Shown one piece after another: positions 1-12,200 of a DNA stretch of 64,000 bases. How positions within the stretch are numbered: the stretch's first letter is position 1; each line of letters begins with the position of its first letter. The notes beneath the pieces were generated by a model. It worked only from the letters and a program-made list of their open reading frames with translations, did no database searches and was not told where the DNA came from. The stretch lies in contig NC_092580.1 in NCBI RefSeq assembly GCF_037975245.1, positions 17,620,001-17,684,000 of the forward strand, given 5' to 3'. This DNA comes from Apostichopus japonicus (taxonomy: Eukaryota > Echinodermata > Holothuroidea > Aspidochirotida > Stichopodidae). The position numbers were made by a program, and so were the translations under genes.

Positions 1-484
1 GGTCCCACCCCCTTCACCCAATCTCTCTCAACTTGGAGGAAAATGAGGTTCACTCAGATAGACGACAGAGTGACATAAGATGGGTTCAACTACCATTCTT
101 GATGTGGCCGGGGGGAGGAATCGCCTTTCCCTTTGCTTGCCATTGAAGATGCTCCCTGATTATAACGAAAATCATATTAATTTTATTGATTTGTGTTTTG
201 GTTTTATTGACCAGAAGTTCAATAAAGGAAAGTTTCAATCTATCTTTTAAACTTAATGTAACAAATTTTCACACCGTGTACCCACTGACGCTTCACCATG
301 TTGTCACAAGGTTCTTTAAGGAACTATGCAACTGTTAACACCTTAACTATAGGAAGCAAAATATTGGAGTATCAAATGTTATCCCATCAGTTACTCATGT
401 AATTCTGGTTTGGAGACTTTTTACAAAGAAAACTGCACATCATGATATCATTTCTAAACAAGAAATAGGAGAGAAAAGATGGTG

Positions 485-490
485 TTTATT
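485..490 (-). promoter_or_regulatory. Poly(A) signal of FReD copy 1
   Basis: AATAAA on the minus strand begins 18 nt after the stop codon of FReD copy 1. The same hexamer sits at the same place in copy 2, which suggests a very short 3' UTR. No transcript was available to confirm this. Confidence 0.5.
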
Positions 491-508
491 CTGGCTGTTG
501 TTGTTGTT

Positions 509-3500
509 TTAAAGACGACGGATCTTCATCTCGGTTGTCTTGAGGGAGTAATTATGTCCTCGCCAGCCAGACCAATCAACACCGTTGGCAAAGTTATCGT
601 GTTCCCCTTCAAGGTATAGCCCATTCAGATTTGAGGCGAGGCATGCTTGATACCACCAGGCACCGCTAAACTCCACTGCACAGTTAAGGTTTGCAGACTC
701 ATCGTTGTCCGAGTCTTTGGTGGAAAAGGCTTGGCCGTTATGCCCAAATAATGAATCACCTGAATGTTGGAAAGGAAAAACCGGAGAGAATGGGAGAGAG
801 AGAGATATTTGTCATTCATTAATAAGACATCACAAAGAGGAAAATGGCAGGGTAATCATGACAGTAAACAATCTAGACCCAAAACAAATATTCCTCGTTT
901 ATTAAATATGGTTAACCTGGTCAGTCTTGACAGCTACCCCGTTAACCTGTTCATTAATTGTAAAGCGAGCTTTCCATTCCTTTTTTACATTTTGTCTTTT
1001 GGTAGATGTCCATACATTCTAAGGATGCTAACAGTACAGCTTAGCAACTTGTCTTGGTCTTACCTGCGGTTCCACTGAATCCGCCAAGAAGTAGTTTATA
1101 GAGATTCATCTCTTCTCCAATACGAAAGTGGTCGTATTTGGCGAAACGAGTTTCTCCATCAAAATCGGCCAAATCAACCCGCATCTCGTATGATCCTTGT
1201 GCGGTCAAATAAAATAGTTTCTCGTTTCCAATCCAAAACTCAGAGTTGACATTCCCGAAACCTTCTCGGTATTCACTCCATCCTCGAAAAAATACAACCG
1301 AACCGTCAAGACGTCTTTGAAAAACCTTTCAGAAGAAATCAACAAATATTATACCCTTAGCATATAAACTAGCATATTACTATGAAGTTTCATATATACT
1401 TAGCCTACAGTATATGGCTTTCGTAATGATTGTTGAGGCCAATAATGAACTGATGAACATGGCTGGTTCCGGAAATGATATATATAATCGTGATGATTGC
1501 TTTTTTACCTTTCTTTACCTTTTTTTACCTTTTTACCTTTTATCGTCCTTTTGACCTTGTTCGTGTCGAAACCTGCTTCTTCTCGGTCTCGATTTACCGG
1601 GGGTTTTTACATCTATATTGGCGTGTCCTGCATCAGCCTTTAAGATATTATGAACCTCTGAAAATAACAGGAGTCAATCCAGCCCATGCCCTCCCTTGCC
1701 CCTCTCCTCCAAACGAAAGTTAGAATGGCAGAGGTCATAGCGAATCGCGAAATCAGTAGGATTGACGTTTCTGAACCACTAAGAAATCACTAATTGCCAG
1801 CCTAGCACTGTTTGTTTGACCAGCGGTTCCCAACATGCGGATATGGAGCCCCTGAGTGGGGGTTAATGAGCTGATTTTGGGAGGCATGTGGACTGTTGCT
1901 GATAGAACTAATTTGTAGAAAGTGAAGTAAGATTCACTAAAGCTATATGATGGTCTTACCGTCCAGCCACCCCCGTCAGTGTCCATGTCACAGTATACAT
2001 AGAATGGTTCGGGATAGGTCGATGGCTGGATGGTGTAAACGCCACTCTTACACACACCTTTATCTTTGATATCCGTACAGTCTTTGGGGTAACGTTGATG
2101 GTCACCTTGCAAAAAAAGCAGTAAATGTATTCAGCCAAAAAAGCAAAAGGTTAATGCGACATAGTTAATGTAAACCTTTGTGAACTTCTTTACTTATTAA
2201 AGGAGAGAATTTGTACATCACATCTCTGACTAATGGACAAGGTGGGCTGTATGAAAATTTGTAACAAAAAGTTACTACAACTTTACAGGTAAAAAGGCTG
2301 CAGGGAGTTTTTTTTAGTATTCTTTTTCATAAATATATACTGTAAGTAAGAGGGTTTGTTGATGAGGGAGTAAAGACAATGAAGTATTTCCAAATGTCAC
2401 AGCAATTTTAGGATTATTTTGAGAGAAAACGCTGGTCTTTTACAGAAAATTGTTTTTTAAGTTTTGCAGGTTGGTTGCGGCTTAAAATGACAAGGTTCAC
2501 GTTATCCATAGTCGGAATTCCACCGGTGTCGAAGGGTTGGCCATACAATTTATGAAAAGTTGTGAAAATATGAATAAGAAATATTCATCTGAAACATATA
2601 TAAACAATCACCAGTACTTTACAGAGCAAATTTTGAAACCTATCATATAAGATACGTGATAAAATTTACATAAGAATCAGTATGTTGCAGTTGCTGTTAT
2701 TTTTCATCATCATCTTCGTCATCGTCATAATCATTATTCTTATGGTAAACATGTAATAGACTTACCATGATCACTCCCGTGCCATGACCCACAATGATCT
2801 GCAGTACTCTGCCAGAGAAACATTAATTAAGATAAATATGGGTAATATGTCTGTCTGGGAGGTGGAAGAGGGCCAGATTGTGTCTCTGTGTGTGGGGGGG
2901 GGGAGCTAAACCATCAATGGGCATTGGGGCATGTGGCTTTGATTAGAGAGAGGGGGGCCACAAATGAACCCTCTGTGGATTCCGTGGACACCAATTTCCA
3001 GTATTTAAATATATTTCAAAATTCAAATACACGGACACAAATGACTCAAACTTGGACTTCAAAGGAAAAAGCCATGACTTGGAACCAGTGAGTACCGAGG
3101 ATTAGGACTTTCGACTGTAACACTGACTCCTAGTGTAGTGAGCACTCGACATCAAACTTTTAACAATCGCCAAAACCTAGACTTATAGTTCATGGTAATT
3201 TATTGTGATATATAGATTCATCCACGTCATAAGTTTACAAAATATAACTAAAATAATGAATGTTTACTAAAGATAAAGGAAAATGTTTTTTTTTTTAATA
3301 CAAGATTACTACAGGTAGTCTTTTATAGACTGCATATTTCCATATTATATTATAAAGGAAAAACAAGGTTTTCATCAAATATGATAAAGTTAAGATAATG
3401 ATACCATTAGAATTTAGTAGTGCGAAATAAAGCGTCTGACCTGATTGAAATGGCTCCAGCCTAGGAAGCCCAACAATTAAGGTTCTTTTTCGTTATAACA

Positions 3501-3793
3501 CTGCAACTAAACGACGAACTGATTAGAATTAAATGTGTAGCCCTTCTCTGCATTAAAGATTTGACAGAGACCGTAAAAGTATGACATTCATCTTCTACCC
3601 CCTAAACGTATGACTTGCATCTCAGAGTGACAATGATGATGACGTAAGGAGTGGGGATGTTTACCCCAATCCCATCCCATGTTGCACCCCAGCATGTATA
3701 GCTCTAGACTGAGTTCACATAAATGAAAACGAAAAGTCTTACCTGCTGAAGAACAAACAGGATACCGATGAAGACCAGTACAAATCTCTCCAT
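509..3793 (-). CDS. Secreted fibrinogen-related (FReD-only) lectin, tandem copy 1, five exons
   Basis: Exons on the minus strand, in transcript order: 3743-3793, 2766-2808, 1960-2105, 1064-1325, 509-759. They sum to 753 nt, 250 aa plus stop, with GT-AG at every junction and the frame preserved. Exon 1 encodes a hydrophobic signal peptide ([17 protein letters not shown]). Exon 2 adds a short Cys-containing linker. Exons 3-5 encode one fibrinogen C-terminal domain: [18 protein letters not shown] around the exon 3/4 junction, the calcium-site DSDND (residues 183-187), then [13 protein letters not shown] and TEMKIR near the end. There is no collagen or coiled-coil segment, so it is shorter than ficolins or tenascins. 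From the family I infer an extracellular pattern-recognition lectin that binds acetylated or other sugars. Residue 208 is Leu where copy 2 and typical ficolins have His next to the Cys of the binding pocket. The gene appears intact. Confidence 0.9.
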
Positions 3794-5353
3794 AATGACT
3801 TCAGATGTTTTTTTCACGTTCTTGTGAAACAGGCTCTCATGTATATACTTACAATGATATTGATGGTGACTATCCCTCTGTCTTATACCGATCAAGAAAT
3901 GAGAACAAATATAAACAACCTTGGTCAATCTACTTTTGTACTCAAGTTCCTTCGCTAGGTGTCACTTACCCGTGAATCAGTGACACAATATCCCTACAAA
4001 GGAAGTAGATACTGTATGTTACACTGAAAACATATCCCACAATGCTTGTAGACTATCCATAATGACATCTGATACATTATAACACTAAAAGAAATATAAT
4101 GAAATCAATAACTTAGTATCAATAGCAGACCTTAGATTGTATCTGTATTGGTATCTTCTTATCCAGTTTCTTTGTTTCAAACCCGCAGAAAACATAAAAC
4201 CTTGACCTTGCCTCAAAAGCTTATGTACTTTTTTTTCCTGTGAAAGACCCCACCCCTCTACATGGGTTTCGCCTATAGTGACCAAAGTGCAACACCGCCT
4301 CCTTTATCAAATCCTACATTCCTCCCTGGCACACCGGAAAAATTCCACTTAACGACCGGTTTTGTCCTTTTGGGACTCATCGGCGAGGTAGGAATCAAAC
4401 CCCGGATCTTGTGTCACAGACCTAAGTCTGTACCTCTCGACCACAGGGATTCTACTGGTGTGTGAATGCATATAAATTGGCTTTGTATAACTGTCATCAT
4501 TGAGGGCGTACCACCTAGGGAATGGGCTACTCCACCCGATGGGTATTAGTACAGTCTAAAGGACGCTGAATCGCACTGACAGTACGTATGGCCAAGTTTA
4601 TTGTTTGTTAATGTTATAATTAATCGTGTACAGGGTTCATAGTCTTGTGACAGATTATTAGAGACCTTCTCATTTTATCAAACCCTACATTCGCCCTCTG
4701 GCACTTCCACATAGGTTCAGCCCATACCATAGGAGTACGCGACCGTCCCAATTTGAGGGGTGAGGGGTCAGAAACTTTTGGCCCGAAATTTTGAAACCTT
4801 CCCGAATTTATCTCGCGTCGTTTTCATTGTGTGTCAAAATATTCAGGCAATAGTCGTTGATAATTCGGTCAAGAATTTGGAACGAGGTTTGGGCGAGAAT
4901 TGGGAACGATTCGGTAACAATAGGGAACGATTTGGGCGAGAATCGGAGAAAATTTGGGCAAGAATGGAAAATAAAAATCAGGCAAGCGACAACGTATCAA
5001 ACCTTCACAATATATTTTTAAATGTTATATTGAATTTCATTCGTTGTCCCAAGGCTGCCCAAATTTTCCAACTACTTTTGCCCGAATTTGGAGTCATCTG
5101 AAATTTGGGGAATTCTGCCCCATCCCCCAGTACGCGTATGTCCCTTACCTAAATCAGTCCCGGGAAACTGTAGCATTGTTCCCCACCTTCGAAATCCTGT
5201 GCATGCCGCTGCGTCGTATATGGACTAATAATTTTCTATCCCACTTGTTTGTATCTCAACATCTCTGTCATCACATGGGACACTGGTTTACTTCCAGCAT
5301 AGCATAACTACATGAAACCATCTGAAAATAGCTTCAATTATGTCTAAACTAAG
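3794..5353. other. 5' flank of FReD copy 1, no gene seen
   Basis: This stretch presumably holds the promoter and 5' UTR. Most of it is shared with the flank of copy 2. Around 4,860-4,970 it has an imperfect short-period repeat around TTGGGCGAGAATCGGGAACG, also present in copy 2 at about 13,695-13,770. I see no convincing TATA box and no coding signal. Confidence 0.5.
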
Positions 5354-6370
5354 CATGGGCGGTGATCATGGGGGGGGACCGGGGGGACATGTCCCCCCCA
5401 ATATTTTAGGTGGGGGGAAATAGTATCTAATATTCCCCCTAATATTTGGTGGCATAGTTTTTTTGTGTGGCTGTAAATAGAAAATAATGCGTGAGATTAT
5501 TCATCCAAATCATATTTGGCGGTGGCAAAAATTTCATCCAACACATGCTGCATGAGGTAAATGACTCTTCGTGGCTGTTTCTGTGACCGTATAGCATGTT
5601 GTGACTCATGATTATTATCATAATGTCTGTACATCTCTTGTGTATGAGTGTAAGTTCATATCATATATATGATCCATTGATATGGGCTCAGTGGGTTTCC
5701 ATTTGGTCTGTTTTGTACAAGATTTCTAACCGCAGGCACGTAGCAAAGGGGGAGACCGCCCCCCCCCCCCTCGAGCATTTTTTTTTATGATATCGAAGTT
5801 TTATAGTAGGGGTTGATGGGTTTTTTTCTATATTGGTTGTCCATAGATGATATTTTGTGCAACATTATGGGTATGTTTTGAAGTGAATTCATATCCAAAT
5901 TCTGAACAAATAATGGGCTTAAAACCTTGAAAAGTGGGGCTGACGGGTATTGTGGGCAGTTACGTAGTATTACCTACAAAAGCAATGATCCACAGGAGAT
6001 GCGATGAGGTTGAACATGATGTGTGACTGGTGACAATCTTGAAAAAGTTTATGGATGAAAAAAAAACTATTTTGAAAAACTTGGTTCTCAAGCCCGAGAA
6101 GTGCCATTTCCGGTGATCTGGGGGGCTATCAAAACCGGAATTTTCTTGTACGCTGCGTGCCAACCAATGGTGGCGCTCCGCTTTGATTGTAATTCACGCC
6201 GCCGGGTTAGAAAATCCTGGATAAGCGCCTATATATATATGTTTATATGCATATATATATGCACAACAAAATATCACGAAGCGCGCGAACATTTTATGGG
6301 GATGAAAGTTGCTACGCGTCTGCACCCAAGCAAATGTCCCCCCAATATTTGAAACAAATCCCCGCCCCTG
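5354..6370. mobile_element. hAT-like non-autonomous DNA transposon
   Basis: The ends are CATGGGCGGTGATCATGG on the left and, read inward from the right, CAGGGGCGGGGATTTG. They are flanked by 8-bp near-identical direct repeats, aaactaag (5346-5353) and atactaag (6371-6378). An 8-bp duplication with CA-GGGCGG-like termini is typical of hAT elements. No transposase ORF is present. A possible nested fragment starts at 5,734 (CAGGCACGTAGC). A core at 6,101-6,188 is shared with the elements at 11,570 and 52,575. Confidence 0.65.
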
Positions 6371-6767
6371 ATACTAAGTATGACGTGGGATTCAAAGCAA
6401 TCGTAGTTTCAATTCAGATTTACAGGTTTACATTACTATTCAGCAAGCCTAATTACAAACTTTTAGATTGAATTAAGCTGATCAAGCAATTATTGTATAT
6501 AGCTACAGTATGTTGTAAACCTTGGAATTTTAAAACTTTGTTGTAAGGTTCTTCACATTTTCAAAGAGTAAACGTTATGTGAATACAAAGGTTTTATAAT
6601 ATTTTTGTCTTTAGCTCGCGGACTGTTTATCTTTTTGTGAGATTGAGTAGCATTCCCAAGTCAATTGTACTATAAGAAAGATTAGCTTTTTCCGTCTACG
6701 TATTGTAGTATTATTAAATATCTCTCATATATAAACTACATTTTATAGAGCCTTAAAACATATTGAC

Positions 6768-7245
6768 AGCAAAGGGGTGACGACGAGTGTGCGAGGGGGG
6801 GGGGGGCGACAAGTGTGCGTGGGGTGACGGCGAGTGTGAGGGATGACGAAGAGTGTGCGAGGGGTGACAATGAGGGCGAGAGGTTACGCCGAGGGCCAGG
6901 GGTGATGACGAGTGTGAGGGGTGACGACGAGGGCAAGGGGTCAGGGCGAGGGGTGACGACAAGGGCGAGGGGTGTATCGACAAGGGCGAGGGTACGTGTT
7001 GACGACGAGTGTGCGAGGGGTGACGACGAGTGTGGGAGGGATGACGACGCGTGCGAGGCGTGACGTCGAGTGCGAGGCGTGACAACGAGTGAGGGTGTGA
7101 CGACGAGGGCAAGGGGTGACCACCAGGGCGAGGGGTGACCACCAGGGCGAGGGGTGACCACAAGTGCGAGGAGTGATGACGAGTGCGAGGGGTGCGATCA
7201 GATGATGAGTGCGAGGGGTGATGACGAGGGCGAGGGGTGACGTTC
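6768..7245. repeat. G-rich 18-bp minisatellite
   Basis: Degenerate tandem copies of about 18 bp (GTGACGACGAGTGCGAGG type, drifting to GTGACCACCAGGGCGAGG near the right end). The plus strand is rich in GGGG runs and the minus strand in C. Long spurious ORFs in several frames come from the repeat. Confidence 0.9.
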
Positions 7246-8668
7246 CAAAGAACTACGTCTTAAGTATCAATTGTCACATACTCTCAAGGCTAATAACTTC
7301 ATTCCTCTGTTGGGAAATGTATGCGGCCACCCCTAATTTGATTTTTATTTGCATTGTCGTAAAACTGAAAGAGGAAACTTCAACCAATTACACTTCATAA
7401 CAGTATCAGCGGGGGTTGGGGGGGGGGGCATGCCTACACATTTATTGGATGATAACTGGTGTGTTCATATTGGGTCTAGGGTATCTGTTTGTGAAACCTG
7501 AGGTGTCAATTCAAATGGTGCTAGTTTTAAGGTCCAAAAAGCTTGCTCATTTCCAAACCCCAGCCCTGCCAGTTGGTTAACTAAGCCAGTAGAAAGTGTT
7601 GCCTCAGTCCGTCACTGGCTCAATCAGATTAACTCAAGGTGCTTGATTAATGGTCTATACAGGTCCACAATCTTTTAATCTTGGACTACTGACTTGATGT
7701 TCAAAAAAAAAAACGTCGCCAAGCACCGGAAAGTGGAGATAAATTTGCGCAACTTCCTGAAAAAAATCTTGTTGTTGCCGCAAGCTACCAAACTTTGTTT
7801 GCAGAACATTTTCGATCCGCGATTGCAAGCAACAATGTAGAAATTTTAACATTCATAGGGAGTATAACCACAGAGTCCCGTAATGGTTGAGATTGAGATC
7901 AGCAAAATGTCAGTTCCCTTCGTCAGAGATGGCACTCCTCAGGTTCCTCACAACTCTTGACAGCTTGTGTAATTTGGTAAAATGTTGATGGATGTGTTTG
8001 ACTTTTACGGACCCTTATTGTCTTAATGCAGATCCCCTTAACAGACGCCAACCATATTGCATGGCTAATCTAGGGGTCCACTGTCGCTGGGTTGAGAAAC
8101 ATGGGTCTTCACAAACATGGCATGCAACTAATTTCATGTGGCTAATAGTCAGGATACATTGATGACACCTTTTTTTCATGAAATTTAAAATTGTGATAAC
8201 TCGTGAAAGGTGATTTGATTTTATCCACATTAAAGATAGCTCTACGAAAGTATTACATTCTCTGCCCTTAATAGTTGATGTTATGCACAAATATTAAAGT
8301 AATACAGATTTGATGTGGATTCTGCCTTTGTCAATGTTTTTCGCCGTGTGTATGCATGGGTGCGTAGAATTATACTGTGATATAGAGCTAATTTAGTTGT
8401 CCCCAATGAGATTCAATGTATTCTCACTGGTAATACAAACATATTTGCAAGTATCAAAGCTTCCAATATTTTGTGGGAGATGATATTAAAATGGTATAGA
8501 AGGCATAACTAGGAATAAACTGGCTGAAGAAAATTTAGTTTTCTCACATTTGATGGGGCACGATGTATACTGTACGCCTTCGCTTAAATAACAACCGAAG
8601 GCAATGCATCATTTATAATTAAGGGGCTGACATGCGACTGTGAATGGCCAAGTTGTCCTTGGCTTTAG
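7246..8668. other. Spacer between duplicated units, no gene seen
   Basis: This stretch holds a G run at about 7,417-7,428 and otherwise unremarkable AT-rich sequence. I found no ORF with domain signals and no recognisable repeat structure. Confidence 0.5.
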
Positions 8669-9188
8669 GTCCCACCCCCTTCACCCAATCTCTCTCAACT
8701 TGGAGGAAAATGAGGTTCACTCAGATAAAGACGACAGAGCTACATAAGATGGGCTCAACTACCATTCTTGACGTGGCGGGGTGGGGGGGGGGGGGGAGAA
8801 TCGCCTTTCCCTTTGCCTGCCATTGAAGATGCTCCCTGATTAATAACAAAAATCATATTAATTTTATTGATTCGTGTTTTGGTTTTATTGAGCAGACGTT
8901 CAATAACAGAAAGTTCAATCTATCTTTTAAACTTCATATTAATTTTTAACTACAGTTGAACTAATGTAACAAATTTTCACATCATGTACCCACTGACGCT
9001 TTACCATGTTGTCACAAGGTTCTTTAAGGACCTATGCAACTGTTAACACCTTGATCAAAGGAAGCAAATATTGGAGTATCAAATGTTATCCCATCAGTTA
9101 TTCATGTAATCTGGTTTGGAGACTTTTCAGAAAGAAAACTGCGCATCATGATATCATTTTTAAACAAAAAAGGAGAGAAAAGAGGGTG

Positions 9189-9194
9189 TTTATT
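9189..9194 (-). promoter_or_regulatory. Poly(A) signal of FReD copy 2
   Basis: AATAAA on the minus strand begins about 15 nt past the stop codon, at the position equivalent to that in copy 1. Confidence 0.5.
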
Positions 9195-9209
9195 CTAGCT
9201 GTTGTTGTT

Positions 9210-12200
9210 TTAAAGACGACGGATCTTCATTTCGGTTGTCTTGAGGGAGTAATGGTGTCCTCGCCACGGATGCCAGTTAATACCGTTGGCATAGGAATCA
9301 TGTTCCCCTTCAAGGTATAGCCCATTCAGATTTGAAGAGTGGCATGCTGTATACCACCAGGCACCGCTATACGCCACCGCACAGTTACTGTCTGAAGTAT
9401 CGTTGTCCGAGTCTTTGGTGGAAAAGGCTTGGCCGTTATGCCCAGATAATGTATCACCTGAATGTTGGAAAGGAAAAACCGGAGAGAATGGGAGAGAGAG
9501 AAAGAGATATTTGTCATTCATAAATAAGACATCGCAAAGAAGAAAGTGGCAGGGTAATCATGACAGTAAATGAACAAGACCCAAAACAAATATTCCTCGT
9601 TTATTAAATATGGTTAACCTGGTCAGTCTTGACAGCTAACCGGTTAACCTGTTCATTAATTGTAAACCGAGCTTTCCATTGCTTTTTTTCATTTTGTCTT
9701 TTTTCGGACGTCCATACATTCTAAGGATGCTAACAGTACAGCTTAGCAACTTGTCTTGGTCTTACCTGCGGTTCCACTGAATCCGCCAAGAAGTAGTTTA
9801 TAGAGATTCATCTCGTCTCCAATACGAAAGTACTCGTATTTGGCGAAACGAGTTTCTCCATCAAAATCGGCCAAATCAACCCGCATCTCGTATGATCCTT
9901 GTGCGGTCAAATGAAATAGTTTCTCGTTTCCAATCCAAAACTCAGAGTTGACGTTCCCGAAACCTTCTCGGTATTCACTCCATCCTCGAAAAAAGCCAAC
10001 CGATCCGTCAAGACGTCTTTGAAAAACCTTTCAGAAGAAATCAACAAATATTATACCCTTAGCATATAAACGGCGGGTTATTACTATGAAGTTTCATATA
10101 TACTTAGCCTACAGTATATGGCTTTCGTAATGATTGTTGAGGCCAATAATGAACTGATGAACATTGCTGGTTCAGGAAATGATATATATGATCGTGATGA
10201 TTGCTCGCATTACTATAGGGTATGTTCTGGTAGGATGGGGCGGGGGGGGGGGGTGAGGGTACTGCTTCCTCAGTCGTAAAATTCTTAAATGAAATTTCAA
10301 CTATTGCCAAATGGATAAAAAATACTTCTTGATTACCTACTGTATCAGAACCATCAAAATGTAGCAAATGAGAAATCTGTCATAGTAACAAAGGTAATAT
10401 CACGTTTTAATTTTTTTTGTATACAGGTAGTCCTTTTTTTTACCTTTTTACCTTTTATTGTCCTTTTGACCTTGTTCGTGTCGAAAGCTACTTCTTCTCG
10501 CTCTCAACTTATCAGGGTTTTTAAATCTATATTGGCGTGTCCTGCATCAGCCTTTAAGATATTATCAACCTCTGAAAATAATAGGAGTCATTCCATCCAT
10601 GCCCATGCCCTCCCTTGCCCCTCCTTTCCTCTCCTCCAAACCAAAGTTAGAATGGCAGAGTAGGATTGACGCTTCTGAACCATTCAAGAAATCCCTAATT
10701 GCCAGCCTAGCACTGTTTGTTTGACCAGCAGTTCCCAACATGAGGATATGGTGCCCCGGAGTGGGGGTTAATTAGCTGATTTTGGGAGGCATGTGGACTG
10801 TTGCTGATAGAACAAATTGGTAGAAAGTGAAGTAAGATTCACTAAAGCTATATGATGGTCTTACCGTCCAGCCACCCCCGTCAGTGTCAAAGTCACAGTA
10901 TACATAGAATGGTTCGGGATAGGTCGATGGTTGGATTGCGTAAACGCCACTCTTACACACGCCTTTATCTTTGATATCCGTACAGTCTTTGGGGTAACGT
11001 TGATGGTCGCCTTGCAAAAAAAAAAAACAGTAAATGTATTCAGCCAAAGAAGCAAAAAGGTTAATGCGACATAATTAATGAAAACCTTTGCAAACTTTTT
11101 AAAGGAGAGAAATTGTACATCACATCTCTGACTAATGTAACAAAAAGTGACTGCATCTGTACAGGCAAATAGGCTGCAGGGATGTTTTTTTTTTTAGTTT
11201 TCTTTTTTATAAATACATAAGTAAGAGGGTTGTCGATGAGGGCGTAAAGAAAATGAAGTATTTGCTGGAGAGAAGCAACGATTTCAAAATGTCACAGCCT
11301 TCTATGGCAATTTTACAGTAGGATTATTTGAGTGCAAAGGCTGGTCTCTTACAGAAAATTGTTGTTAAAGTTTTGCAGGTTGGTAGCGGCTTATAATGAC
11401 AAGATTAACATTATCCATTGTCGGAATTCCACCGGTGTGGAAGGGTTGGCGATACAATTCATGAAAAGTTGTGAAAATATGAAAAGAAATAATCATCTGA
11501 ACATATATAAACATCACGAGTACTTTACAGGGCTAATTTTGAAACCTATCATATAAGATACATGACTACCAGTGGCGGAGCGTCCATACAGTCGGGGGGG
11601 GGGGGGCGATTGCCCCCCTGACGGACTCAAATGGACTGCTGGCGCCCTTTTCAGCTTTTTACCACTTTTTACTTATTTGGATTACTGACTTTATTATTGT
11701 GCTCTCATCTACTTATTGACATTTGTCACATTTTGTTGGTGTAATTTTCTGACAAAATGCTCTAACGGTCTTGTGATGAATCGCATGCACTTTCAACACC
11801 CATATAAACTTCAGAGTTGTCACAAATGGCGATGACACCTATTTATTCTTCGTTTATCTGCAAATTAGCAAGGCCCGGAAAGGGTCATTTCCGGCGATCT
11901 AAGGAGTATCTTGACTCAAAAAAATTCTGTACGCTCCGCGCCAACCTGTGGTGTCGCTCCGCTTAGATAGTGTCGAAAGCGCCCCTTCAGACCATTCTCG
12001 CCCCCTCTGACCAATACCCCTAGCTCCACCACTGATGACAACATTAACATAACAATCAGTATGTTGCAGTTGCTGTTATTTTTCATCATCGTCGTCATCA
12101 TTATTATTATAAACATGTAATAGACTTACCATGATCACTGCCGTGCCATGACCCACAACGATCTGCAGTACTCTGCAGGAGAAACATAAATTAAGATTAA

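Larger units (their letters stand above)
1..5207. repeat. Segmental tandem duplication, unit 1 (left end beyond the window)
   Basis: Position 1 aligns with about 8,669, and the alignment runs to 5,207 (matching 14,009). It covers the whole FReD gene, its introns, and about 1.4 kb upstream of the start codon. Similarity is high throughout, broken by indels, including a hAT insertion present only in unit 2. The order is direct, with about 3.4 kb between the units. Confidence 0.9.

Noticed and set aside
1956-2138. ORF with [10 protein letters not shown] in FReD exon 3
   Set aside because: Shadow frame of the fibrinogen exon. The other frame joins correctly to exons 2 and 4.
5734-6233. Nested element from CAGGCACGTAGC to GGATAAGCGCCT inside the hAT element
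   Set aside because: The ends resemble the CAGGCGCGTAGCC family, but the last base is changed and no target duplication is visible. Kept only as a note in the host element.
6736-7163. Overlapping minus-strand ORFs of 136-141 aa rich in Pro, Ser and His
   Set aside because: They are open in several frames because of the 18-bp minisatellite and show no domain or splice evidence.
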